Source: CAVZLD01 sp964522605
GTDB lineage: Bacteria > Planctomycetota > Planctomycetia > Pirellulales > Pirellulaceae
Length of the DNA stretch: 7,493 nt
Direction: 5' to 3'
Assembly: GCA_964522605.1 (NCBI GenBank)
Contig: CAZFWV010000334.1
Location: 1 to 7,493 of the forward strand
Below are positions 1-6,266 of this stretch, piece after piece; the stretch's first letter is position 1; the number at the start of each line of letters is the position of its first letter. The notes under the pieces are model-generated. The model was given only the letters and a program-made list of their open reading frames with translations. It had not been told where the DNA came from and searched no databases. Both the position numbers and the translations under genes were made by a program.

Positions 1-1
1 A

Positions 2-1573
2 CTATTCTTTGGCGTACAAACGCTCTGCCAACTGATTCGAGCCAACCAAGTCGACCGCAGTCTGCCGTGTTTGAAGGTCCGAGATTGGCCGTCGCTCCAA
101 TGGCGATGTTTTCAGGACGATCTGACACGCGGCCCCAGCTCCACGCTGCCGACACTCAAGCAACAGATCGACCTGGGCGCTGCGTTGAAAATGAATCTGT
201 TCACCTATTACATGGAATACCAGTACGCCTTCCAAAAGCACCCGGAAATCGGGCCCGAGAACGGCTCCCTCACACCCGACGAATTATCGGCACTGGTAGA
301 GCACGCACGGCCCAGACAGATCGAGATCCTGGGCAATCAGCAGTCGTTCGGCCACATGACTCAGGTCCTTCGCCACGAGAAGTACGCCGCGCTGCGAGAA
401 ACCGATTACCTGCTGACGCCCGTTCGCGAGGAGACTTACCAACTGCTGGATGATCTGTATTCGGAAGTCTGTCCGCGGCTGCCTTTCGAGATGTTCAACG
501 TCTGTTGCGACGAAACGTGGGGACTCGGCACCGGACCGTCGAAAGAACTGGCCGAGCAGATTGGCGTGGGCGGCGTTTACGTGCGGCACATCCGCCGTGT
601 GCATGACCTGCTGAAGAACAATTACGACAAACGGATGATGATGTGGGGCGATATCATCCTGCAACATCCCGACCAGCTCGACCAAATCCCGAAAGACACG
701 ATCATGCTCACGTGGGGCTATTCGGCCGACGCGAGTTTTGAGCCGCAGATCATTCCGTTTGTGAAATCGGGATACGAGTTCTTTGTCTGCCCCGGGATCA
801 GCAACTGGAGTCGAATCCTGCCCGATTTCGGCGTGGCGACGACCAACATCCAGCACTTCGTGCGCGATGGGGCCAAACATGGCGCACTTGGTATGCTCAA
901 CACGGCTTGGGAGGACGATGGCGAGGCCCTGCAGGGCTACAAATGGCATGGGTATGCCTGGGGCGCGGAGTGTGCCTGGAACGCTTCGAGTACGACGTCG
1001 GAAGATTTCAACCGACGGATCGGGGCGGTTCTGTTCGGCGAGTCAGGCGACCATTTCGGTCAGGCAATCGCGCTCTTGAGCCAAGCGCACCGTGTGCCCG
1101 GCATGAAAGGCATGATGAACGGCCGCTTCTGGGAAAACGATTTCCAGATCTCGCCGGATGCAGAAAGAAACACCGAGGCCGCAGAGCAACTATTGGCGAT
1201 TGTCCAGCCGGCAATCGAGCATTTGATCGCCTGCCGGAACGATGCGACCGTCAATGCCGACCTGCTCGACGCCTTTCTGCTGGGAGCGCGCCGGATGGAG
1301 CGGATCGGACTGCGGATCCTCGACGCGGAACAGGCGGCGCGTGCCTATGCACAGGCTCAACAGGCGACCGATCCAGCTCAGCGGCAGCAACTCCTGAACC
1401 AAGCCCTTCAACTGGTCGACGCCAATCGACAGGCACACGCCGAACTTGGACGCGAGTTCGAACGGATCTGGCTCTCCGAAAGCAAACCGTACGCACTCGA
1501 CTGGACGCTCGACCGCTACAAGGCGCTCGACCAGACCTATGCCGATCTCGCCGCCCGACTGAAAAAAGAATAA
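2..1573 (+). CDS. Glycoside hydrolase family 20 (beta-N-acetylhexosaminidase-like), 5'-truncated by the window edge
   Basis: The reading frame is open from the first complete codon (nt 2) to TAA at 1571-1573, giving 523 residues with the true start outside the window. The first residues, FFGVQTLCQLI, match the 'GxQTLxQL' end of the GH20b domain that precedes the GH20 barrel. Translation therefore does not begin at the in-frame TTG at nt 71. The barrel carries an Asp-Glu pair in FNVCCDETWG (D170-E171 counting from nt 2; codons 509-514). In GH20 enzymes this pair stabilises the substrate acetamido group and acts as general acid. Later aromatic and acidic motifs (LTWGYS near 236, NTAWEDDGE near 300) fit active-site strands. 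The last ~140 residues are helical and rich in Ala and Gln. GH20 enzymes release terminal N-acetylglucosamine or N-acetylgalactosamine from glycans; the exact substrate is not readable here. Localisation is unknown because the N-terminus is missing. The family call is firm, the activity is inferred. Confidence 0.85.
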   Translation, partial: LFFGVQTLCQLIRANQVDRSLPCLKVRDWPSLQWRCFQDDLTRGPSSTLPTLKQQIDLGAALKMNLFTYYMEYQYAFQKHPEIGPENGSLTPDELSALVEHARPRQIEILGNQQSFGHMTQVLRHEKYAALRETDYLLTPVREETYQLLDDLYSEVCPRLPFEMFNVCCDETWGLGTGPSKELAEQIGVGGVYVRHIRRVHDLLKNNYDKRMMMWGDIILQHPDQLDQIPKDTIMLTWGYSADASFEPQIIPFVKSGYEFFVCPGISNWSRILPDFGVATTNIQHFVRDGAKHGALGMLNTAWEDDGEALQGYKWHGYAWGAECAWNASSTTSEDFNRRIGAVLFGESGDHFGQAIALLSQAHRVPGMKGMMNGRFWENDFQISPDAERNTEAAEQLLAIVQPAIEHLIACRNDATVNADLLDAFLLGARRMERIGLRILDAEQAARAYAQAQQATDPAQRQQLLNQALQLVDANRQAHAELGREFERIWLSESKPYALDWTLDRYKALDQTYADLAARLKKE

Positions 1574-1650
1574 ACGCGAGCAATATCTGGTGGCTCTTCG
1601 TCGGATTCGCCCTACTGCGCACGAATTGGGGGAAGATGCAGGGGGAATGG

Positions 1651-1684
1651 CCGCGGAGAGACGCGGAAATCCGCGGAAAGACGC
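1651..1684. repeat. Direct repeat, two 14-nt copies, 20-bp period
   Basis: CCGCGGAGAGACGC (1651-1664) and CCGCGGAAAGACGC (1671-1684) match at 13 of 14 positions and lie 20 bp apart. Similar CCGCGGA / GAGACGC strings are, from memory, common in bacterial intergenic repeats of this kind. It is probably a fragment of a dispersed non-coding repeat. Confidence 0.45.
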
Positions 1685-1803
1685 CAAGTTCAGATCGATC
1701 GACATCCAGAACGGCCCCGGTCAGGTGGTCCATGCCACGGCAGTCACAGTAAGACACGAGCGAGAGGAAATCGCGTTCAAATCGGACGTCCGGAGGAAGA
1801 AGT

Positions 1804-1881
1804 AACCACGGATTGGACGGAGGGAACGGATCGGCACGATTTAATCCGCGGTTATCCGTTTGATCCATTCGATCCGCGGTT
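1804..1881. repeat. Long imperfect inverted repeat rich in ATCCGCGG
   Basis: Arms 1804-1831 and 1854-1881 are complementary at 21 of 28 positions, and several of the mismatches would be G-U pairs in RNA. The 22-nt loop contains a second copy of the arm end, AATCCGCGGTT (1843-1853), so the left arm can pair with either copy. It sits between two convergent genes. This suits a dispersed intergenic palindrome or a bidirectional transcription barrier. Its function is inferred only. Confidence 0.55.
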
Positions 1882-2139
1882 CCTCTTCTTGATCTTTGGT
1901 TCCGCTCGACTTCTGCGTCACAACGAAGGCGATTGCCGCAGGCGCCGATGAAATCGGGCATTGGCCGATCGATTCCCTCTCGAAGTACGGAAACCGAGGA
2001 GAAGACATCGAAGGAACGTCGACTACCGATCCTGTTCCACAAGACACCGAGGCAATCTCGCCCGCAAAATGTTTACCGCAGTACGTCAGGAGACCCGCGT
2101 GGCGCCACGTGTAGCTGCGCCGCCGCCGCGCTGTATGTG

Positions 2140-3915
2140 TCACCCGATATCGGCGTCGACCACCTCATCGAGTGCGCGATAGGCAGCACGCAGGCTTTCG
2201 CCGGCGAGATTGGTTCGCCAGCGCTCGGCTGAGTCTTTCTGCGATTTTAGAAACTTCACGTACGCAATCGTCGACAACGCCAGTCCAATGACTCCGATGG
2301 CCACCGAGATCCAGACCGCGGGTGAATAGGCCACGGCATCAAACCCGATGGCGACGCAAACGGGAATCCACAGCAACCACCAAGCAAGACCAAGAAAAGC
2401 ACCAAACTGTAGATAGGCTTTTCGTATTTTGTCGAGCGCGGCGCGGATTTCGATCACGGGCCTGGAATAGTCGAGCCGCTTGATCCGCGTGCAGACGACA
2501 CCGGCTGCGAGGACCATCAGGATGCCATACAGATGCAGAATGCCTCCGGAAAAAAGTCGATGAGGAATGTGTTGATTGCGAACCCAGCAGGCGACTCCCA
2601 GCGCGGTGATTCCAACTCCAATCAGCATCTGCAGAATCTGGCCCCAAAACAGGGGCCGGAGCGACTTCTCGACACGGCCTAGGAGTTCGCGACGCACGAG
2701 CAACAGTCGCCCAGCCAGTTCCTGTCGTTCCAGGCTTGGGGCGCGAGACCCGTGCTCAGCACGATTGGCGGCAGCCTTCAACTCCATCGTCGGACTCAGC
2801 GCAGACGGATCCGCGGACGTGATCGACTCGACATCCGACTTAACCTGACTGGCTCGCTGATACCTTCGCTGCGGTTCCTTCTCGAGTGCACGAAGCACAA
2901 CATCATCTAGTCGAACGTCGATCTTGACTTTCTCGGACGGAGCGGAAAAACGCCCAATGGGCAACTCACCGGTCAGCATCTCGTAGAAGACAACGCCCAG
3001 CGAGTAAATGTCGGCGCGGTGGTCGACAAGGTGTGTGCCTTCGAGCTGTTCAGGAGCCATGTAGCGCGGCGTGCCCATCACCTGATGCGTTGCGGTGAGG
3101 GCCTCCTGCAGGCTCTCGCTGCCGAGCAATCGGGACAGTCCGAAATCCGCAATCTTGACGTTGCCGTCTTTGGACAGCAGGATGTTCTCGGGCTTGATAT
3201 CTCGATGCACGACGCCCTGATCGTGCGCATATTGCAGCGCGTCACAGAGGTCCGGCACGATCGCCAGGGCCTGCTCGGGGCGCAACAGGCGACCCTGCAC
3301 CATGGCGCGAAGCGTGGTCCCATCCACGTACTCCATCAAGAAATAGTGCGTGTCTCCGACGTGTCCGAATTCGTAAACCGACACGATATGGGGATGGTTC
3401 AGTTTCGCGAGTGCGCGGGCTTCCCGAGTGAATCGCAGGGCGAACTTCGGGTCGTGCCCGAATTCCTCGGGGAGGATTTTCAGGGCCACCATGCGATCGA
3501 GGCCGATTTGCCTCGCCTTATAGACGGCGCCCATCCCGCCGACGCCGATCAATTCGAGGATCTCTAAGGCCGGAAACAGTTCCGCCAGTCGCGCGACGGT
3601 GGGTGGTTCGAAACGTGAGGCTCTCGCACGATCCTCGCTGTCGGTCAGCGCCCGACGAATCGTATCGACATCGTTCGGGAAGCGATCGAGATACTCTTGA
3701 GCCGCCGGTTGTTCCCCGCGCTGACGCCGGTAATCCATCTCGAGCAGCACGAGTTCGCCGAGCAAGGCGGAACGCTCGACGGAAGATGCGGCACGCGGCA
3801 AGATCGATTCAATCGAGGGTGGCGTGCCCCGGCGCCACAGGTCTTCGAATTCGGCACACAGATCATCAATCCGTTCGAGAGCCGCGATCGGCAGTTTTTC
3901 TCGGCGATCACCCAT
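2140..3915 (-). CDS. Membrane-anchored Ser/Thr protein kinase (Hanks type)
   Basis: This 591-residue protein has a complete Hanks-type kinase domain at about 118-365. Visible motifs are the glycine loop GVGGMG (124-129), the ATP lysine in VALK (K146), the helix-C Glu (E165), HRDIKPEN with catalytic D239, DFG (257-259) and APE (287-289), so it should be active. Residues 1-105 form a helical N-terminal region (ELVLLEMDYRR, EYLDRFP) of the type seen before planctomycete kinases. After a short linker come four predicted membrane helices (about 423-445, 455-475, 505-530, 532-555) and a short cytoplasmic tail. No extracytoplasmic domain larger than a loop is present, so the signal it senses is unclear. 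Its ATG overlaps the end of the upstream sigma factor gene by 8 nt and lacks a clear Shine-Dalgarno sequence, which suggests translational coupling. It presumably acts at the inner face of the membrane. Fold and activity are confident; its substrates are unknown. Confidence 0.93.
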   Translation of the reverse strand: MGDRREKLPIAALERIDDLCAEFEDLWRRGTPPSIESILPRAASSVERSALLGELVLLEMDYRRQRGEQPAAQEYLDRFPNDVDTIRRALTDSEDRARASRFEPPTVARLAELFPALEILELIGVGGMGAVYKARQIGLDRMVALKILPEEFGHDPKFALRFTREARALAKLNHPHIVSVYEFGHVGDTHYFLMEYVDGTTLRAMVQGRLLRPEQALAIVPDLCDALQYAHDQGVVHRDIKPENILLSKDGNVKIADFGLSRLLGSESLQEALTATHQVMGTPRYMAPEQLEGTHLVDHRADIYSLGVVFYEMLTGELPIGRFSAPSEKVKIDVRLDDVVLRALEKEPQRRYQRASQVKSDVESITSADPSALSPTMELKAAANRAEHGSRAPSLERQELAGRLLLVRRELLGRVEKSLRPLFWGQILQMLIGVGITALGVACWVRNQHIPHRLFSGGILHLYGILMVLAAGVVCTRIKRLDYSRPVIEIRAALDKIRKAYLQFGAFLGLAWWLLWIPVCVAIGFDAVAYSPAVWISVAIGVIGLALSTIAYVKFLKSQKDSAERWRTNLAGESLRAAYRALDEVVDADIG

Positions 3916-4513
3916 TTTCGGCCATCAGTTCTTGTTGGCATTTTTCTCGGATCAGGTGCAGACGACGTTCAATCGTCCGCTCCGAGCATTCGCATCGCTG
4001 GGCGATTTCCGCGTTGGAAAACCCCTCTAATTTAGCTACCGCGATTTCGCGAAGTTGCCCGACACCGAGGTGAGCCAAAAGCCGTTCGACGGATTCCTCC
4101 AGGATCAGAGCCATTTCCGGGGTCGGCTCGTCCCCAATCGCCTGCAGAACCTCCTCGTCGCGGCCGGCTCCGTCCAGCGATTGAACTCGAACTCCCGCCC
4201 CGCGTCGCTGGCGCCGGTCATGCCGACGCTTGTCCACGATCTTCCGAGCGGACATCTTCAGCAGCAGTCTCCAGAGGTCATCGCGGTCCAGCAGGTCCGG
4301 GAAACGGTTGTTTTCCGCCGCTCGATAGAAACTCTCGAACACGCTGATGACGATGTCCTCCTCGTCGGACATCCCCCGATTCTGATCACGAAGGTTTCGA
4401 CGGACCGAGCGCACCAGACGATCGAAGTAATGGTGCCAGATCTGATCGGCCGCCGTCGCGTTCCCCTCCTTGATCAGATCGATCCAATGGCTGACGTTCT
4501 CAGACTGCGACAT
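3908..4513 (-). CDS. ECF-type RNA polymerase sigma factor, partner of the downstream kinase
   Basis: This 201-residue protein has the two-domain plan of ECF sigma factors. The sigma-2 region spans about 10-100, with the core-binding motif SDEEDIVISVFESFYRA (49-65) and the basic stretch RKIVDKRRHDRRQRR (90-104). The sigma-4 region spans about 135-195, with a helix-turn-helix FSNAEIAQRCECSERTIERR (165-184). It resembles the planctomycete group usually named 'ECF sigma factor' that is encoded beside Ser/Thr kinases. No anti-sigma gene is adjacent; the kinase overlapping its 3' end (shared ATGGGTGA) is the likely regulator. The acidic residues at 50-53, which contact core polymerase in this family, are intact. 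The start at 4513 has a weak AGGA 10 nt upstream (4524-4527). Its promoters and regulon cannot be determined here. Confidence 0.9.
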   Translation of the reverse strand: MSQSENVSHWIDLIKEGNATAADQIWHHYFDRLVRSVRRNLRDQNRGMSDEEDIVISVFESFYRAAENNRFPDLLDRDDLWRLLLKMSARKIVDKRRHDRRQRRGAGVRVQSLDGAGRDEEVLQAIGDEPTPEMALILEESVERLLAHLGVGQLREIAVAKLEGFSNAEIAQRCECSERTIERRLHLIREKCQQELMAENG

Positions 4514-4837
4514 GAAGATCAGGTCCTGGGGTCAGCATCGAGTTGTGGAGGCCACCGGGGAGCACCGCCCAATCAGGCAGCGTGCAGATGCACTTCCGTG
4601 TCATCGGCTCAAACTTTTCCGTGGGCCGCTCATTTCATCGTATTGTACCGAATGATTCACCGCGAGGATGAGGCGAGGCGCCTTGGATCCAGTCGCGTCT
4701 TGGAAACGATCGCACGCCTTCTCAGCGGGGACGCCAGGCCGCGGGAATATCACTCTGCCACTTTGTACGCAAATCTGAGCATTCCCTCCAACGGGAGCGG
4801 ACGTCGGTCGCGGAGACTCCGGAAATGTCGAAAGGAA

Positions 4838-4865
4838 TTGCATTCCGGCTGATTCTTGATACAGT
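4838..4865 (+). promoter_or_regulatory. Weak candidate promoter for the secreted EF-hand protein gene
   Basis: TTGCAT (4838-4843) is followed after 16 nt by TACAGT (4860-4865). The three bases before the latter are TGA, which makes an extended -10 pattern (TGnTACAGT). Each box is only a partial match to the housekeeping consensus. If used, the transcript would have a leader of about 270 nt containing the palindrome at 4911-4992. Confidence 0.2.
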
Positions 4866-4910
4866 CCAACAGACGTGACTCGAGTGCATCTCAAAAGCTG
4901 TGCTTCACAA

Positions 4911-4992
4911 GGCGTGGCTGGTGGCAGAGCGCAGCGATGCCCCAGATCGCTGGTCTGCTGGGGCTTCACTTCGTTCAGCCACCAGCCACCCT
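4911..4992. repeat. Large imperfect palindromic repeat (32-bp stem, 12-nt loop)
   Basis: Positions 4914-4945 pair with 4958-4989. I count 27 Watson-Crick pairs, one G-T and four mismatches, including a perfect 12-bp outer stem GTGGCTGGTGGC / GCCACCAGCCAC; the loop is 4946-4957. There is no T-run after it on either strand and it lies upstream of both flanking genes, so it is not an obvious terminator for them. Its form fits a dispersed REP-like palindrome. As I recall, similar GGCTGGTGGC...CCCCAG strings recur in planctomycete genomes. Confidence 0.7.
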
Positions 4993-5126
4993 TCCCCGAA
5001 AGCAGGTTTCGAAATGCACTCTCTGCACGACAGCGGAAGGCGCGGACTTCACGGCAATCGACGTTCCTGAAGTCGTCGACCCGGATGTGCGACCGCTGGG
5101 CATGAACCACGCAGGAACAATTCTGT

Positions 5127-5132
5127 AAGAGG
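5127..5132 (+). promoter_or_regulatory. Ribosome binding site for the secreted EF-hand protein gene
   Basis: AAGAGG lies 8 nt before the ATG at 5141 and supports that start. The nearby ATG at 5136 is in another frame, and the in-frame ATG at 5102 runs into TAA just before this site. Confidence 0.6.
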
Positions 5133-5140
5133 TCGATGAA

Positions 5141-6166
5141 ATGCACAGCAATCGATGGTGGAGCGAATTGCGAAGCGCTGCCTGGCTCGAAATCTTCCTT
5201 CTTGTCGCAGCATCTGCCATTCCCGCCCTGGCACTGACGCAGAACGAACTCGACACGAACCGAAATCTCTGGACGACGACAGGCCCGACGGACTACGACT
5301 ATTTCATGCAGCGCAGCTGCTTCTGCCATTGGGATTACATCCGACCCGGCATCGTAGAAGTTCGCTCGGATGCAATTGCCGCCGTGACGGACGCCGAGAC
5401 GCTCCAGCCGCTTGACCCTCAGTTTTTTCTGACCATCAACGGGCTGTTCGATGAGTTGCAGCGCGCGATCGACTATCCGGCATTCGCGATCCAGGCGCAG
5501 TTCGACCAGACATTCGGCTATCCCACGCAGATCAGCATCGACTACATCGAAGATGTGGCCGATGACGGAATGTCCTATCTGGCTCGCGATCTACAAGTCG
5601 TCTCACAACCGGGTGATTTCGATGGAGACGGCAGGCTGACGGTGGACGACATTGACACACTGACGACAGTAATTCTTCAGGTCCAGGAGGGCTGTGATGA
5701 CTGCGGCGAAGCGCGCTTTGACTTGAACCAGGACGAAAAAGTGGACATCGCCGACCACAGCACGTGGGTCAAAGATCTGAAGTCGGCTTGGTACGGCGAC
5801 GCCGATCTCGATGGCCAGTTCGACACCGGAGACCTCGTTCGCGTGCTCGAGGCTGGCAAGTACGAAACGCTGCAGCTGGCAAGCTGGTCCGAGGGGGACT
5901 GGAATGGCGATGGCACGTTCGGCACAGGCGATCTCGTCAAGGCACTTGCCGATGGCGGCTATGAAAAGACGTCGCAGGAAGAGGTCCAGGCGGTTCCCGA
6001 ACCCTCCGGAATTCTATCGGTCCTGCTCGCCGCGATCGGGTTGGGGGCGGTTCGAAGAGGGAGCCCATCCCCCGGAAAAGGCTCCGGGGTCGTTTCGGAT
6101 TTCGCATCGGTGTCTTCTGGAGTTCGACGCTGGGAAGGAGAAAGAAGAAAGTGGAGAGTAGACTGA
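5141..6166 (+). CDS. Secreted DUF6174-like protein with dockerin/EF-hand repeats and PEP-CTERM anchor
   Basis: The protein has 341 residues. Residues 1-32 look like a signal peptide (hydrophobic core WLEIFLLVAASAIPALA). Residues ~36-152 resemble the DUF6174 domain: a W, then YDYFMQRSCFC, a later short helix with LFDELQ, and FGYPTQISIDY. Four calcium-loop motifs follow in two pairs: D159-D170, D194-D205, D220-D231 and D253-D264, each with the D-x-D/N-x-D pattern of dockerin type I or EF-hand loops. A CDDC pair lies at 185-188. VPEPSG (285-290), a hydrophobic stretch (291-304) and RR (305-306) form a PEP-CTERM sorting signal, so the protein is probably exported and processed at the cell envelope by an exosortase. 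Unusually, 35 more residues follow (GSPSPGKG... to WRVD), ending in a purine-rich repeat tract. No function is known for the DUF; a role in extracellular calcium-dependent assembly is inferred. Confidence 0.85.
   Translation: MHSNRWWSELRSAAWLEIFLLVAASAIPALALTQNELDTNRNLWTTTGPTDYDYFMQRSCFCHWDYIRPGIVEVRSDAIAAVTDAETLQPLDPQFFLTINGLFDELQRAIDYPAFAIQAQFDQTFGYPTQISIDYIEDVADDGMSYLARDLQVVSQPGDFDGDGRLTVDDIDTLTTVILQVQEGCDDCGEARFDLNQDEKVDIADHSTWVKDLKSAWYGDADLDGQFDTGDLVRVLEAGKYETLQLASWSEGDWNGDGTFGTGDLVKALADGGYEKTSQEEVQAVPEPSGILSVLLAAIGLGAVRRGSPSPGKGSGVVSDFASVSSGVRRWEGERRKWRVD
6070..6089 (+). other. Perfect GC-rich hairpin inside the 3' end of the PEP-CTERM gene
   Basis: CCCCGGA (6070-6076) and TCCGGGG (6083-6089) form a perfect 7-bp stem with a 6-nt loop, followed by the weakly T-rich TCGTTTCGG. 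It lies within codons just after the PEP-CTERM signal, about where an ordinary gene of this class would already have ended. It could be a remnant of a terminator downstream of an earlier stop codon. There is no proper T-run, so terminator function is doubtful. Confidence 0.4.
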
Positions 6167-6266
6167 GTGACCGGCTAGAGAATGAGACGTCCGTCGGGGC
6201 ATCTCTACTTTCTACTCTCTACTCTCTTCTTTCCACTTTCCACTCTCCCCTCACCACTCTCCCATT
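6131..6266. repeat. Purine/pyrimidine-asymmetric heptanucleotide repeat between convergent genes
   Basis: On the plus strand 6131-6162 is almost all purine, and 6202-6283 is almost all pyrimidine. The latter contains 7-bp units in register: TACTTTC, TACTCTC, TACTCTC (6206-6226), then, after a short break, TCCACTT, TCCACTC, TCCCCTC, ACCACTC (6232-6259). Positions 6147-6162 are complementary to 6211-6226 at 14 of 16 positions, so the whole is also a loose inverted repeat. It spans the stops of both flanking genes and could fold into a hairpin that ends transcription from either side. Confidence 0.6.

Larger units (their letters stand above)
1574..2139. other. Gene-free space between convergent genes, with repeats
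   Basis: This stretch separates the stop of the GH20 gene from the stop of the kinase gene on the other strand. Short open frames cross it, but none has a recognisable protein, a ribosome binding site or a start supported by context. It holds a direct repeat (1651-1684), a long imperfect hairpin (1804-1881) and a perfect 12-nt palindrome CGTGGCGCCACG (2098-2109), 31 nt beyond the kinase stop. No classical hairpin plus T-run terminator was seen for either gene; the hairpins may serve that role for both strands. Confidence 0.6.
4514..5140. other. Divergent intergenic region, about 630 bp, no gene seen
   Basis: The region lies between the start of the sigma factor gene (minus strand) and the start of the PEP-CTERM gene (plus strand), so it should contain promoters for both. 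Open frames on both strands have no family resemblance and low-complexity, Arg/Ser/Pro-rich composition. A large palindromic repeat occupies 4911-4992. A TACAAT box on the minus strand at 4642-4647 could be a -10 element for the sigma gene, but I see no matching -35. Confidence 0.55.

Noticed and set aside
71..73. TTG at 71 as start of the GH20 gene
   Set aside because: The frame is open upstream to the window edge and encodes the conserved GH20 motif GVQTLCQL, so the gene starts outside the window.
1590..1805. Small 71-codon open frame after the GH20 gene
   Set aside because: It has no ribosome binding site, no family resemblance, and it contains the direct repeat at 1651-1684.
1251..2042. 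263-codon open frame on the minus strand across the end of the GH20 gene
   Set aside because: It is antisense to the GH20 C-terminus and extends through repeat DNA; the product is Arg-rich with no family features.
3019..3567. 182-codon open frame on the plus strand inside the kinase gene
   Set aside because: It is exactly antisense to the conserved kinase core, and its sequence is explained by the codons of the HRD, DFG and glycine-loop motifs on the other strand.
4055..4852. 265-codon open frame on the plus strand
   Set aside because: Much of it is antisense to the sigma factor gene and the rest runs into non-coding intergenic DNA; the product has no recognisable domain.
4601..5329. 242-codon open frame on the minus strand in the divergent region
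   Set aside because: It is antisense to the signal peptide of the PEP-CTERM protein and passes through the palindrome at 4911-4992; its composition is not protein-like.
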